A DNA stretch of 64,000 nt from an uncultured Eubacteriales bacterium (GTDB lineage Bacteria > Bacillota > Clostridia > Peptostreptococcales > Anaerovoracaceae): assembly GCA_905206455.1 (NCBI GenBank), contig CAJLHL010000001.1, forward strand, positions 1 to 64,000, given 5' to 3'. The position numbers and the translations under genes are program-made. The notes below the pieces were generated by a model. It was not told the DNA's origin and did not search any database. It was given only the letters and a program-made list of their open reading frames with translations. Positions 1 through 8,581 of this stretch are shown here, in pieces. Every line of letters starts with the position of its first letter. Positions within the stretch are counted from its first letter, which is position 1.

Positions 1-72
1 TCCGGAAAATCCATCTGTGATATATAATAAAAAGTATTTTGAAAGAAAGATGGAGGAGAAGATCTGATCGAT

Positions 73-1104
73 ATGGAACGGGATTTGAATTTTACGGTAA
101 CGGACGACAGACGGGACGATTCGGTGAGAGTGAACGGCGGAATTTCGGAATATGCAGAAGTGAGAAGCAGGGCGGCGGAATTATTCCGCCGTCCCGGTAT
201 TCGGGTAACCGCAGCTCTTTTGTGCTGTCTTCTCTGGGGCAGCGCTTTTCCCTGTGTAAAGATGGGATATGAAATGCTGAACATCACCGATACGGGGAGT
301 CAGATTTTATTTGCAGGCTATCGCTTCGTACTGGCGGGGATATTTACTTTTCTGGCCGGTTGTCTGATCGAGAAAAGGGCGCTTCTGCCAAGAAAAACGG
401 CGCTGCCGGCGGTTGCGGGACAGGCTATGCTCCAGACGGCTCTTCAGTATGTCTTTTTTTATGTGGGAATGGCTCACACTACGGGAATTAAGGGATCGGT
501 CATCAATTCGTCTGATGTATTTTTCGCTATGTTTGCGGCTCATTTTCTGATCCGGGGAGAACGGGTCACGTGGAGGAAAATGATCGGCTGCATAATCGGT
601 TTTGCCGGCGTGTTTTCCGTGAATCTTCAGCCGGGCGCCTGGGACAGCGGCTTCGGCTTTTTGGGGGACGGAATGATCGTTCTCAGCTCTGTGATGTACG
701 GTGTCAGCTCTGTAACGCTGAAACTGATCGCCGATCGTGAGACGCCGATGTGTATCACTTCCTGGCAGCTGTTTCTGGGAGGTCTGCTTCTGACCGCTGC
801 GGGATTTTTGACCGGGGGCCGCATCGGGGGATTCCAGCTTTCCTCTGTACTGCTTTTATTTTACATGGCGCTGCTTTCTACGGTGGCTTTCAGTCTGTGG
901 AGTATGCTGCTGAAGTATAATCAGGTGGGGCAGGTAGCTATTTTCGGATTCAGTATACCGATTTTCGGTTCTCTGCTGTCGGCGCTGATCCTGGGAGAAA
1001 AACTTTTTTCTCTGCAGAATCTGGCCGCACTGGCGCTGGTAAGCGCGGGGATCCTGGTGGTAAATGGAGTATTGCCGATAAAATCCGGCAAATATAAAGG
1101 CTGA
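73..1104 (+). CDS. EamA/DMT family transporter
   Basis: This is a 343-residue integral membrane protein of the drug/metabolite transporter type, probably exporting an amino acid or other small metabolite. After a hydrophilic N-terminal stretch of about 45 residues there are around ten hydrophobic segments in two similar halves. The first half opens with the family-like LLWGSAFPCVKMGYE motif, and the second half runs from about residue 190 to the end, near GEKLFSLQNLAALALVSAGI. The ATG at 73 follows a GGAGGAG at 51-57 with long spacing, so a later start that trims the hydrophilic tail is possible. A TATAAT-like hexamer lies near position 22. The substrate cannot be read from the sequence. Confidence 0.85.
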   Translation: MERDLNFTVTDDRRDDSVRVNGGISEYAEVRSRAAELFRRPGIRVTAALLCCLLWGSAFPCVKMGYEMLNITDTGSQILFAGYRFVLAGIFTFLAGCLIEKRALLPRKTALPAVAGQAMLQTALQYVFFYVGMAHTTGIKGSVINSSDVFFAMFAAHFLIRGERVTWRKMIGCIIGFAGVFSVNLQPGAWDSGFGFLGDGMIVLSSVMYGVSSVTLKLIADRETPMCITSWQLFLGGLLLTAAGFLTGGRIGGFQLSSVLLLFYMALLSTVAFSLWSMLLKYNQVGQVAIFGFSIPIFGSLLSALILGEKLFSLQNLAALALVSAGILVVNGVLPIKSGKYKG

Positions 1105-1192
1105 GAGTCATGAAAATTCGTATTTTTTTAATCAAAAACGACAGGAAAAGATGCGGCAGACGGAGACGTTATTCGACATTTTTTTAACTTAT

Positions 1193-1241
1193 TTTACATA
1201 GATTTTACATTCAACTAAAATAGATTTTACATTTCTATAAT
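1193..1241 (+). promoter_or_regulatory. Pho box (four 11-bp direct repeats) and -10 element
   Basis: The hexamer TTTACA occurs at 1193, 1204 and 1226, with a degenerate CTAAAA at 1215. This gives four units at exact 11-bp spacing, with a weaker TTTTAA at 1182. The last unit ends 4 bp before a TATAAT at 1236-1241, and there is no -35 hexamer. Tandem TT(A/T)ACA-like repeats every 11 bp upstream of a bare -10 are the signature of PhoP/PhoB-activated promoters, and the next gene is a phosphate transporter. A perfect 8-bp inverted repeat (CTGTTAAA/TTTAACAG, 1290-1306) lies in the leader and could be another operator. Confidence 0.75.
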
Positions 1242-1405
1242 ATTCTATTAAGTACGAATGTAAAGAATGAGAAAGAAATTTGTAAAATTCTGTTAAAATT
1301 TAACAGTGGAAGGGGTAAGAATCACATTAGCGAAATAAAACAGACATCATAAGCCGGGACGCAATTGTTTATGTACCATGAGAAGTGCATGGAACGGAGG
1401 ATTTT

Positions 1406-3109
1406 ATGAATGAAAATTTACAAATCATATTCGGACTGCTGGGAGGTCTGGCGGTCTTTCTTTTCGGAATGAATATGATGAGTGAATGCCTGCAGAAAGC
1501 TGCAGGAGAAAAGATGAAGAGCATTTTATCCCTACTGACGAAAAATCCCGTAATGGGAGTGATCGCAGGCGCTCTTACCACTGCTGTTCTGCAGAGCAGC
1601 AGCGCTACTACTGTTATGGCGATAGGCTTTGTCAGCGCGGGGCTGATGACGCTCCGACAGGCGATATCTATCATTTTGGGCGCGAATATCGGTACGACGG
1701 TGACGGCGCAGATTATCGCTTTTAATATTACGGACTACATATTTATCATTATCTTTATAGGATTCGTCGTTTCCTTTCTGCTCAAATCAGAGCGCGCAAA
1801 GAACATCGGTCAGACTATTTTTGCATTCGGACTTCTGTTTCTCGGGATTGAGACGATGGGTGACGTCATGGAGCCGTTGGCTTCCAGCCAGTTTTTTCTG
1901 GATTTGATCGCCCGGGTATCCGATATGCCAGTACTGGGGCTGGCGGTGGGTACGCTGATGACTCTGGTAGTGCAGAGCAGCAGCGCTACGATCGCTGTGC
2001 TTCAGAATTTTGCCGCTCAGGCGGGACCTGACGGAGTGACGAGCATTCTCGGCCTGGCAGGGGCGATTCCGATCCTTCTGGGCAATAATTTAGGCACTAC
2101 GATTACCGCTGTTTTAGCATCGATCGGACAGTCCAAAGATGCGAAGCGCACGGCGGCGGCGCACTGTCTTTTTAACGCTTCCGGGTGTCTGCTGTTCATA
2201 TGGTTTGTCGGCCCTTTCTCGAAACTGATTCAGATGATTTCCACCAAAGGACCGGAGGTCGATGTGATCGCACGGCAGATCGCAAATGCACACACGATTT
2301 TTAATGTGGTGATGACGCTGATCTGGATACCGCTGATACCTCTGATGGTCAAAATCGTAATGAAAATTATCCCGGCTCCGAAAAAAGCGGTCTTTCATCC
2401 GGATCGTCCGATTATTTTGGATGACAAGATGATCAACCAGCCGGTAGCGGCGCTTCAGCTGATCGCCAGGGAGGTTGTTCACTGCAGCAAAATCGCGGAG
2501 GAAATGCTCAGCGAAGTTATCGTCGCTGTCCGCGAGGGGGACAAGCACTGTCTCCATGTGATTTCTGACAAAGGAGAGCTGATCAGGGATATTTCGGAGA
2601 AGATGTCGGGTTATCTGGCGGAACTCTTTTCTGCCGGCGTGCTCACCGAGGCTCAGGCAGCGCAGACGGTTCGTCTGACTTATATTCTGAATGACCTGGA
2701 CCGCATCGGTACGCTGTGCGTGGAGGTGGCAAAACATGTCTGGGATAAGGAGGAAAACAAGTACCAGTATTCCAGAAGAGCGATGGAAGAAGTTCAGGAG
2801 AGTCTTGAGATCATCAAAGAGATGTATGATGACGCTATGGATGTGCTCGTGACGAAGGATAAAGAGAAAGCGAAAAAGCTTTCGCGGCGGAAGGAAAAAA
2901 TTCTGGAACTGGACAGCATTATGCGAAAAGGCCATTTGAAGCGTGTCAATGAGGGTACCTGCAAGGCCAGTCTTACCAAACCTTTTACCAAGATTCTCAA
3001 CAGTATCGACCGTATGGGCAACTGCTGTCTGAATCTGGCGGATGTCGCTTTGGATGATCTCACATTCGGATATTTTTCCGGCGTGGATGAAAATCTGCCG
3101 GCTCATTAG
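1406..3109 (+). CDS. Na/Pi cotransporter family protein with PhoU-like C-terminal domain
   Basis: This 567-residue protein is predicted to import phosphate driven by sodium. The N-terminal half (about 1-340) carries the two inverted Na/Pi repeats, each marked by a QSSSAT motif (residues 63-68 and about 190), and is strongly hydrophobic. The C-terminal 220 residues are charged and helical, as expected for the PhoU-like domain of NptA/YjbB-type members. The ATG at 1406 is preferred over an in-frame GTG at 1385 because a GGAGG sits five bases before it. The Pho box upstream suggests induction by phosphate starvation, and a strong terminator follows. Whether it works as importer or exporter in vivo is not settled by sequence. 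Confidence 0.9.
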   Translation: MNENLQIIFGLLGGLAVFLFGMNMMSECLQKAAGEKMKSILSLLTKNPVMGVIAGALTTAVLQSSSATTVMAIGFVSAGLMTLRQAISIILGANIGTTVTAQIIAFNITDYIFIIIFIGFVVSFLLKSERAKNIGQTIFAFGLLFLGIETMGDVMEPLASSQFFLDLIARVSDMPVLGLAVGTLMTLVVQSSSATIAVLQNFAAQAGPDGVTSILGLAGAIPILLGNNLGTTITAVLASIGQSKDAKRTAAAHCLFNASGCLLFIWFVGPFSKLIQMISTKGPEVDVIARQIANAHTIFNVVMTLIWIPLIPLMVKIVMKIIPAPKKAVFHPDRPIILDDKMINQPVAALQLIAREVVHCSKIAEEMLSEVIVAVREGDKHCLHVISDKGELIRDISEKMSGYLAELFSAGVLTEAQAAQTVRLTYILNDLDRIGTLCVEVAKHVWDKEENKYQYSRRAMEEVQESLEIIKEMYDDAMDVLVTKDKEKAKKLSRRKEKILELDSIMRKGHLKRVNEGTCKASLTKPFTKILNSIDRMGNCCLNLADVALDDLTFGYFSGVDENLPAH

Positions 3110-3149
3110 ATCTGAAACTGTGGATAATAGGCATCACGGGATGATTCCG

Positions 3150-3190
3150 GGACGCTTTCAGACATAATTTGTCTGGAAGTGTCCTTTTTT
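3150..3190 (+). terminator. Rho-independent terminator of the Na/Pi gene
   Basis: A 15-bp stem (3150-3164 with 3170-3184, two G-T pairs) closes a TAATT loop and is followed by six T. The rest of the gap to 3541 holds an inverted repeat TGTTAAA/TTTAACA (3210-3234) and the cfa promoter region. Confidence 0.85.
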
Positions 3191-3475
3191 CCATGGCAAA
3201 AGAAAGCTCTGTTAAAATCGTTTATTATTTAACAAAAACAGAGCGGATTAAATCGATAAGCGTATACACGATGGAATAATATCTTCTCTTTCAATTTTTG
3301 ACATATCCTGATTCCAATCGGAGCAAAATCTGACAGACTCAACTGGTTCGGGCATACGAATGATTTTTTACCTTGCGAAACTGTCTGCGCTTCCGGCGGC
3401 AGAAGAATGCCGGCGTTAAAAAACAAAAAAACTTTGCCTTTTCCGTGTCATTTTTCAAAAAATGGGTATATTTAC

Positions 3476-3514
3476 TATAACAGAGCGTCGTAATCCGTAG
3501 GGGGATACGACGCT
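3476..3514 (+). promoter_or_regulatory. Probable cfa promoter (-10) with overlapping inverted repeat
   Basis: A TATAAC at 3476-3481, with a weak TTTCAA at 3453 spaced 17 bp away, is the best promoter for cfa. Starting three bases further on, AGCGTCGTA (3484-3492) and TACGACGCT (3506-3514) form a perfect 9-bp inverted repeat across the expected start of transcription. It may be an operator or a 5' end hairpin. Function is inferred only from position. Confidence 0.45.
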
Positions 3515-3541
3515 GTAATATTAGGGAAAGAGAGGGTAAAA

Positions 3542-4699
3542 ATGAATACATTTGTAAAAAACTATCTGCAGAATATTATCCCCGTACCATTTCAGATCGA
3601 ATCCGACGGCGATATTGACAAAATCGGAAACGGTACACCGGAATTTACGGTAAAAATGAGAGGGGAACTGGACAAGAAAGCTCTGATGACCAGCACTTCG
3701 CTGGCGCTGGGCGAAGCTTATATGAGAGGCGATATCGATGTGGACCGGGACCTCTTTGAGGTACTGGATCTCTTTATGGGCCAGATGGGGAAATTTACGT
3801 CGGACAAGTCGGCTCTCCAAAAGATCATCCACACCTCCCGCAGCAAAAAGAATCAGAAGACCGAGGTACAGTCTCATTATGATATCGGCAATGACTTTTA
3901 CCGTCTGTGGCTGGACGAGACCATGAGCTATTCCTGCGCTTATTTTAAGTCGGAAAACGATACTCTGTACCGTGCGCAGGTAAACAAGGCGGAACATATC
4001 CTGGAAAAGCTTCATCTGCAGGAGGGGATGACTCTCTTGGATATCGGATGCGGCTGGGGATTTCTTCTCAAGATGGCGGCGAAGAAGTACGGTGTGCGCG
4101 GTTTGGGAATTACTCTCAGCGAGGAGCAGTATGAGAAATTTCGCCGGGATATCGAAGAAGAAGGACTGCAGGATGTTCTGGAAGTGCGTCTGATGGATTA
4201 CCGCGATCTGGAAAAGTCGGGACTCAGATTTGACCGTGCGGTAAGCGTGGGTATGATGGAGCATGTCGGCAGAGGAAATTACGAGCTGTTTCTCAGAAAT
4301 GTGGACGCTGTGCTGAAACCTGGCGGTCTGTTTCTGCTTCACTATATCAGTGCGCTTAAAGAACATCCGGGAGACGCATGGGTGAAGAAATATATCTTTC
4401 CGGGCGGTATGATTCCGAGCCTGAGAGAGATCATAAATATTATGCCGGATTTCAATTTTTACACTCTCGATGTAGAGAGTCTGCGCCGTCATTACAGCCG
4501 GACGCTGCTGTGCTGGCGCGAAAATTATCTGCAGCACAGAGAGCAGATCGAAAAAGAAAAAGGAATCGAGTTTGCGCGCATGTGGGAACTTTACCTGGCT
4601 GCCTGCGCGGCGACGTTCCACAACGGAATTATAGATCTGCATCAGATTCTGATGTCTAAGGGCATCAATAACGATCTTCCGATGATTCGTACTGTATAA
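3542..4699 (+). CDS. cfa: Cyclopropane-fatty-acyl-phospholipid synthase
   Basis: The 385-residue protein belongs to the CFA/mycolic acid synthase family. It transfers a methylene group from S-adenosylmethionine to the double bond of unsaturated acyl chains in membrane phospholipids. The N-terminal lipid-binding region leads into HYDIGNDFYRLWLDETMSYS (about residue 112), a family hallmark, and then the SAM-binding loop LDIGCGWGF (about 165). Length matches the family. It stands alone between two terminators. The start has a GAGAGGG ribosome binding site. In bacteria this enzyme typically protects stationary-phase or acid-stressed membranes. Confidence 0.93.
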   Translation: MNTFVKNYLQNIIPVPFQIESDGDIDKIGNGTPEFTVKMRGELDKKALMTSTSLALGEAYMRGDIDVDRDLFEVLDLFMGQMGKFTSDKSALQKIIHTSRSKKNQKTEVQSHYDIGNDFYRLWLDETMSYSCAYFKSENDTLYRAQVNKAEHILEKLHLQEGMTLLDIGCGWGFLLKMAAKKYGVRGLGITLSEEQYEKFRRDIEEEGLQDVLEVRLMDYRDLEKSGLRFDRAVSVGMMEHVGRGNYELFLRNVDAVLKPGGLFLLHYISALKEHPGDAWVKKYIFPGGMIPSLREIINIMPDFNFYTLDVESLRRHYSRTLLCWRENYLQHREQIEKEKGIEFARMWELYLAACAATFHNGIIDLHQILMSKGINNDLPMIRTV

Positions 4700-4711
4700 C
4701 AGAGAGCAGAA

Positions 4712-4746
4712 GAACCCCGTCCTTTTGAGGCGGGGTTCGATTTTTT
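4712..4746 (+). terminator. Rho-independent terminator after cfa
   Basis: The stem GAACCCCG (4712-4719) pairs with CGGGGTTC (4731-4738), and a GATTTTTT tail follows. Confidence 0.9.
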
Positions 4747-4839
4747 GCGCCGTCTGTCTTTGGAATCTATATCGGCAGATTTCATGTTTTTCGCATGCTG
4801 CGGCAAAAATCCCCGTATGATAGAGACGGGAGGTGTTTT

Positions 4840-5640
4840 ATGAAATCTGTTGTGCCGAAAAAGGCGGCGGCGCTGCTGCTGGTGTGCGCCGCCGGCCTGG
4901 CCTTTTTTATATTTGAAACGGTACAGACGGTGCGCGCAAATGCGGAGGCGCAGTTAATGGAAGAATGGGGTCTTGAGACGGCGCTGACTTCATCGGATGC
5001 GGAGGCAGAGCCGCGAAAAGTAATCTGCCTGACATTTGACGACGGTCCTTCCTATCTGACGCCGAAGGTTTTGGAAATTCTGAAGCAGTACGGCGTCAGA
5101 GCGACTTTTTTTGTCACCGGTATCGATCCGCAATATGCATACTGTATTAAAGAGGCGCGGGATGCAGGGCATACAGTGGGAATGCATACGTATTCTCATG
5201 ATTATGCGGAGGTCTATGCTTCCGCAGAGGCGTATTACGCGGATCTGGAGAAAATTTCGATGCTCTGTGTGGAGCAGATCGGCTACATTCCGCGGTACAT
5301 ACGCTTTCCCGGCGGAAGCTCCAATTCCACGTCTGTAAAATACAGTCCCGGCCTGATGACATTTCTGACGCAGGATGTGACGGAGCGGGGATACCTGTAT
5401 TATGATTGGAACTGCAGCAGCGGTGACGGAGAGGGAAGTCTAAAACCGCAGGTTCTGGTGGAAAATTCGAAAAAAAATGAGGGAAAGAATCCGGTGGTCC
5501 TGCTGTGCCATGACGGAGGCGGGAAAGAAACTACGGTGGAGGCTCTGCCTCAGATCATAGAATATTATCTGTCGGAGGGATATCAGTTTCAGACCGTGGA
5601 TGAGATTTCAGCTGAAGTACATCACCGCGTTCTAAATTAA
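4840..5640 (+). CDS. Polysaccharide deacetylase (NodB domain), membrane-anchored
   Basis: This 266-residue protein has an N-terminal hydrophobic anchor or signal (about residues 8-28) and then a NodB homology domain, so it should act outside the membrane on peptidoglycan or another N-acetylated glycan. TFDDGP at residues 65-70 supplies the metal-binding and catalytic Asp pair. HTYSH gives the His-x3-His zinc site, RFPGGSSN is motif 3, and LCHDGGG near the end carries the last conserved His. The in-frame ATG at 4795 lacks a ribosome binding site, whereas GGGAGG at 4828-4833 is spaced seven bases before the ATG at 4840. It resembles PdaA/PdaB-like Clostridia enzymes, but the substrate is not certain. 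Confidence 0.88.
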   Translation: MKSVVPKKAAALLLVCAAGLAFFIFETVQTVRANAEAQLMEEWGLETALTSSDAEAEPRKVICLTFDDGPSYLTPKVLEILKQYGVRATFFVTGIDPQYAYCIKEARDAGHTVGMHTYSHDYAEVYASAEAYYADLEKISMLCVEQIGYIPRYIRFPGGSSNSTSVKYSPGLMTFLTQDVTERGYLYYDWNCSSGDGEGSLKPQVLVENSKKNEGKNPVVLLCHDGGGKETTVEALPQIIEYYLSEGYQFQTVDEISAEVHHRVLN

Positions 5641-5763
5641 CGCGCCGCTTTGTGCGGATGGATATTTTTCAATACACAGATTTAAGAAAATCTTAAGAGA
5701 TATATTAACGGAATCTCAAACATTATCCTTTATAATAGAATTTGTCGAAAGGATGTGAGTGTA

Positions 5764-6417
5764 TTGGGAAATAGCAGTTATATTTATCTTTTGTTTACAC
5801 GGTCGAACACGCTGATGTCCAGGGCGATCTTTTGGTTTACACATGACGAATATACGCATGTGTCTATCTCTGCCGACGATGCGCTGGAGGATTTCTATTC
5901 CTTTGGGCGCCGGGTACCCTATATGATGTTGCCGGCCGGCTTCACAAAAGAATCGGTCTATGCAGGTTTGTATCGCAGCGACAGTGAAATGCCGTGCAAA
6001 CTGGTGCGCATAAAGACGGAACAGGGGGAGGTAGAGCGGATCAAGACGATTCTCGGATTTTTCTACCGCTATCGCTTTCAGTATAAGTACAGTATATTGG
6101 GAACGGTTTTTTGCAAGCTGGGAATCCGGTACGAGAGGATGCAGCATCGTTTTTGTTCACAGTTTGTAAGCGAGCTGCTGCAAGAGTGCAGTATCATGCA
6201 GCGGGATCGGGAGCCTTCTCTGATCAAACCGTCGGATCTGGCGCAGGAGCCGTATGTACATACTCTGTTTGAGGGGGACATCGAAGGTCTGCGCCAGTGG
6301 ATGGAGGCTATGTCCGCTCATCCGTATATCGTTTCGATCGAAGACTATCGAAACGGCCTGTCACCGGAGACAAAGAAAGCCGCAGCTGTGTCAGCGGCGG
6401 ATATTTCGGCGGGTTAA
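5764..6417 (+). CDS. Permuted papain-like (YiiX/NlpC-P60 type) amidase fold protein
   Basis: The protein of about 217 residues has the look of a circularly permuted NlpC/P60 (YiiX-like) cysteine peptidase or amidase. A His in YTHVSI (residue 32) comes early and a Cys in HRFCSQFVSELL (about residue 130) comes late, which is the order expected after permutation. There is no signal peptide, so it is likely cytoplasmic. The preferred start is the TTG at 5764, five bases after AAGGATGTGA, which matches the anti-Shine-Dalgarno core with one mismatch. A GTG at 5755 would sit inside that site. A TATAAT lies at 5731-5736. Substrate is unknown and the family call rests on the His/Cys spacing. Confidence 0.6.
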   Translation: MGNSSYIYLLFTRSNTLMSRAIFWFTHDEYTHVSISADDALEDFYSFGRRVPYMMLPAGFTKESVYAGLYRSDSEMPCKLVRIKTEQGEVERIKTILGFFYRYRFQYKYSILGTVFCKLGIRYERMQHRFCSQFVSELLQECSIMQRDREPSLIKPSDLAQEPYVHTLFEGDIEGLRQWMEAMSAHPYIVSIEDYRNGLSPETKKAAAVSAADISAG

Positions 6418-6483
6418 CTTAATTCATGGAAGGGCCGCAGATGAAAGCGGAGATATCAAAAAAGACAAAAGGGGAAAACGATA

Positions 6484-6512
6484 AAAGAGCGGCGCACAGC
6501 GCCGCTCTTTTT
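6484..6512. terminator. Bidirectional Rho-independent terminator
   Basis: A perfect 12-bp stem (6484-6495 with 6499-6510) with a three-base ACA loop carries A-rich sequence on the left and T-rich on the right. It can end transcription of both the upstream plus-strand gene and the minus-strand DUF6506 gene. Confidence 0.88.
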
Positions 6513-6586
6513 GTCTGTTTTGTCTGCAGAGGCATTCTGTTTTCAGGAATGCTTTCGTTAAAGAATTCTTTAGAAAACATCTGAGG

Positions 6587-6892
6587 TTATGCGAAGAGGT
6601 CATCTCCGCTTTTGAATTCGAACGCAGGGTGAAAATCAAATTTAACCGCACCCACAGCAATTCCGGGACCTACGGCGCGTTTGATTCTCGCGATACCCTC
6701 GTTACCGAATCCTGCGCACAGCTCGATGGCGGTGCATCCTTTTTCCACCAGTTCTTTTGCCGCGATTTCTGCCTCGGCGTAAGTAGAGCAGCCGATGACG
6801 TTCATATCGATGTCCGTACCCTCTATGACGGCTCTCTGAGTCTTGGGATCGCAGTTTGGAGCAACGTAAAGAAAAGCGCACTGAAATTTCAT
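6587..6892 (-). CDS. DUF6506 family protein
   Basis: This is a small protein of 101 residues after start correction. The sequence MKFQCAFLYVAPNCDP at the N-terminus, the middle AIELCAGFG and the end KFDFHPAFEF resemble a widespread family of roughly 100-residue proteins of unknown function known as DUF6506. The minus-strand ATG at 6892 has a perfect AAGGAGG (6901-6907) eight bases upstream, so the longer frame from 6925 is rejected. It stands alone. The conserved Cys in ELCAGFG and the His in FDFHP may be functional, but no reaction is known to me. Confidence 0.65.
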   Translation of the reverse strand: MKFQCAFLYVAPNCDPKTQRAVIEGTDIDMNVIGCSTYAEAEIAAKELVEKGCTAIELCAGFGNEGIARIKRAVGPGIAVGAVKFDFHPAFEFKSGDDLFA

Positions 6893-7145
6893 GAATATTT
6901 CCTCCTTGGATTTTCTCGGGATCAAACGGAGTCAAGACATTATGCGTCTTCTGCGAATTGCAGCGCTGTCTTCAGCGAACGGGACTACCCGGAAGCCGCC
7001 GGCTCAAACTGTATCAGACTGCCTTAAGAGACAGGACTCCTGTTTTTTCATAATCATATTGTAAAGTATCAAAATTAAAATGGAAAGCAAAAAATGATGA
7101 AAGCGGTAATTTTGGCAGAATGGAGAGGAGAAGGGGCGGAGATGA

Positions 7146-7174
7146 TTGACAAGTGTTATCAATGCTTATATCAT
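7146..7174 (+). promoter_or_regulatory. Promoter for the AhpD-like gene
   Basis: A consensus TTGACA at 7146-7151 is followed after exactly 17 bases by TATCAT at 7169-7174. The gap from 6893 to 7278 otherwise shows no gene. Confidence 0.7.
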
Positions 7175-7278
7175 AATAAATAACAGATAAAATAAAAAAT
7201 ATCTTAATGAAGTATGTTTTCCGCGGGTCTTGCTCTTTTGGAGATTCTTGGAAGCGTACGGTTCCGGGGAGGTATCTT

Positions 7279-7632
7279 ATGCAGGACGTAAGACAGATTT
7301 TAGCGGATTTTCAGAACGGTGTCGCAGGAGTCGCGGAGAGTAGCGGGGCCGTCGTCGATGCGTTTATGGGGCTGCAGAATGCGGCTTTTGCCGACGGCGC
7401 TCTTTCCGTCAAGATGAAGGAGCTCATCAGCGTCGCGATCGGCGTCTACAACAGATGTCAGTACTGTATCGTGGTACATGTATACAACGCTTATCAGGCT
7501 GGCGCTACGAGAGAGGAAATCCTGGAGGCGGCTATGGTATCTATGGGCGGTTTCGGCGCAGGTCCGAGCATGGCGTATTCAGCTACAGTGCTCCTGGATG
7601 CTGTCAATGAATTTGAAAAGGATTTCAAATAG
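7279..7632 (+). CDS. Carboxymuconolactone decarboxylase/AhpD-like family protein
   Basis: The 117-residue protein is a compact all-helical member of the CMD/AhpD family. Cys60-Gln-Tyr-Cys63 followed by His67 gives the CxxCxxxH motif of the peroxidase-type members, which reduce peroxides or act as thiol adaptors. KELISVAIGVYNRC is a family hallmark before the motif. The ATG at 7279 has GGGGAGG (7266-7272) at good spacing, and the ORF's extra 24 N-terminal codons are not supported. It is monocistronic between a strong promoter and a terminator. A role in peroxide defence of an anaerobe is plausible but inferred. Confidence 0.85.
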   Translation: MQDVRQILADFQNGVAGVAESSGAVVDAFMGLQNAAFADGALSVKMKELISVAIGVYNRCQYCIVVHVYNAYQAGATREEILEAAMVSMGGFGAGPSMAYSATVLLDAVNEFEKDFK

Positions 7633-7664
7633 CTGCGAAGTCCGGATGAAAATCAGGAATGTTT

Positions 7665-7692
7665 AGGCCGGAGTGTTTCTCCGGCCTTTTTT
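7665..7692 (+). terminator. Rho-independent terminator after the AhpD-like gene
   Basis: A perfect 9-bp stem (AGGCCGGAG/CTCCGGCCT, 7665-7673 with 7679-7687) with a TGTTT loop and six T. Confidence 0.9.
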
Positions 7693-7720
7693 ACAGGAAA
7701 AGAAAAAGGAGGGCGACAAC

Positions 7721-8581
7721 GTGACGGAAAGAAGAGCCGCTACTTATGAAGAACAGATCGCACTGATCCGCCGGAAGGGCTTTATCCTCTACGAAGATGA
7801 AGAGGAGGACTGCATCGCATTTTTAAAGAAGGTGAATTATTATCGCTTTTCCTCCTATTTCTTTCCCTATCTGAAGGAAGACCGGTCTTTTGAACCGGGG
7901 ATTTCTTTTTTCCGCCTTCAGCGTACATATGAATTTGACAGCAGGATCCGGTCTCTGATCTTTGAGGTGATCGAGGATGTGGAAGTCTATCTTCGGACAC
8001 AGCTATCCTATTATATCTCTCAGAAATACGGACCGTACGGTCATCTGGGAGACGGAATGTATACAAAAAAGCATAATGAACGGAGTTTTCAGAGCAGAGT
8101 CAGATCCTGTGTGGAAAAGAACCGGGATTCTCCTGTCATTCGGCAGAGTCTGGCAAAAAACGACGGAAGAGTGCCGCTGTGGACAATTGTGGAGTTTTTC
8201 TCTATGGGGATGCTGGTTTACTTTTATCTCGATATGAAGCCTCAGGATCAGAAAGCGATCGCAGGGGAGATTTACGGAACCGGTGTGAAACAGCTGGAGA
8301 GCTGGCTTCACTGTGTAACGGAGCTGCGCAATCGCTGTGCCCATTATCTGCGGTTGTATTACTGGTCTTTTCCGTCGGTGCCCAAGATGCCGGAAGGGTG
8401 TGAATTTCAGCCGGACCGGGGATTGTTTTCTCAGCTTCTGGTTCTGAAATTTCTCTACCCCGACGAGCGGGAGTGGAATTTTAAAATGATGGCGGTTTTG
8501 GAGCCGCTGATGGCAGAGTATGAAAATGACATCGAACTGAGTCATATCGGTTTCCCAAAAGATTGGAAAGCGCTGCTTTAA
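7721..8581 (+). CDS. Abi family protein (AbiD/AbiF-like, HEPN RNase type)
   Basis: The 286-residue protein matches the Abi_2 family, founded on lactococcal abortive infection proteins AbiD/AbiF. It begins with TYEEQIALIRRKGFIL, has VNYYRFSSYFFPYL near residue 45, and carries ELRNRCAHYLRLYYW near residue 210. That last motif contains the R-x4-H signature of HEPN ribonucleases. Such proteins can degrade RNA after phage attack, sometimes as the toxin of a two-gene pair, but no antitoxin neighbour is visible. The GTG at 7721 is used because AAAGGAGG (7705-7712) precedes it; the longer frame from 7673 overlaps the terminator. Its end overlaps the convergent Nudix gene by four bases. Defence role is inferred from the family. 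Confidence 0.85.
   Translation: MTERRAATYEEQIALIRRKGFILYEDEEEDCIAFLKKVNYYRFSSYFFPYLKEDRSFEPGISFFRLQRTYEFDSRIRSLIFEVIEDVEVYLRTQLSYYISQKYGPYGHLGDGMYTKKHNERSFQSRVRSCVEKNRDSPVIRQSLAKNDGRVPLWTIVEFFSMGMLVYFYLDMKPQDQKAIAGEIYGTGVKQLESWLHCVTELRNRCAHYLRLYYWSFPSVPKMPEGCEFQPDRGLFSQLLVLKFLYPDEREWNFKMMAVLEPLMAEYENDIELSHIGFPKDWKALL

Noticed and set aside
2114..3106. A 330-codon antisense frame opposite the Na/Pi transporter
   Set aside because: It mirrors the PhoU-like coding region and has no family features.
3521..4642. A 373-codon antisense frame opposite cfa
   Set aside because: It is a codon-bias shadow of a well-supported gene, with no ribosome binding site or recognisable domain.
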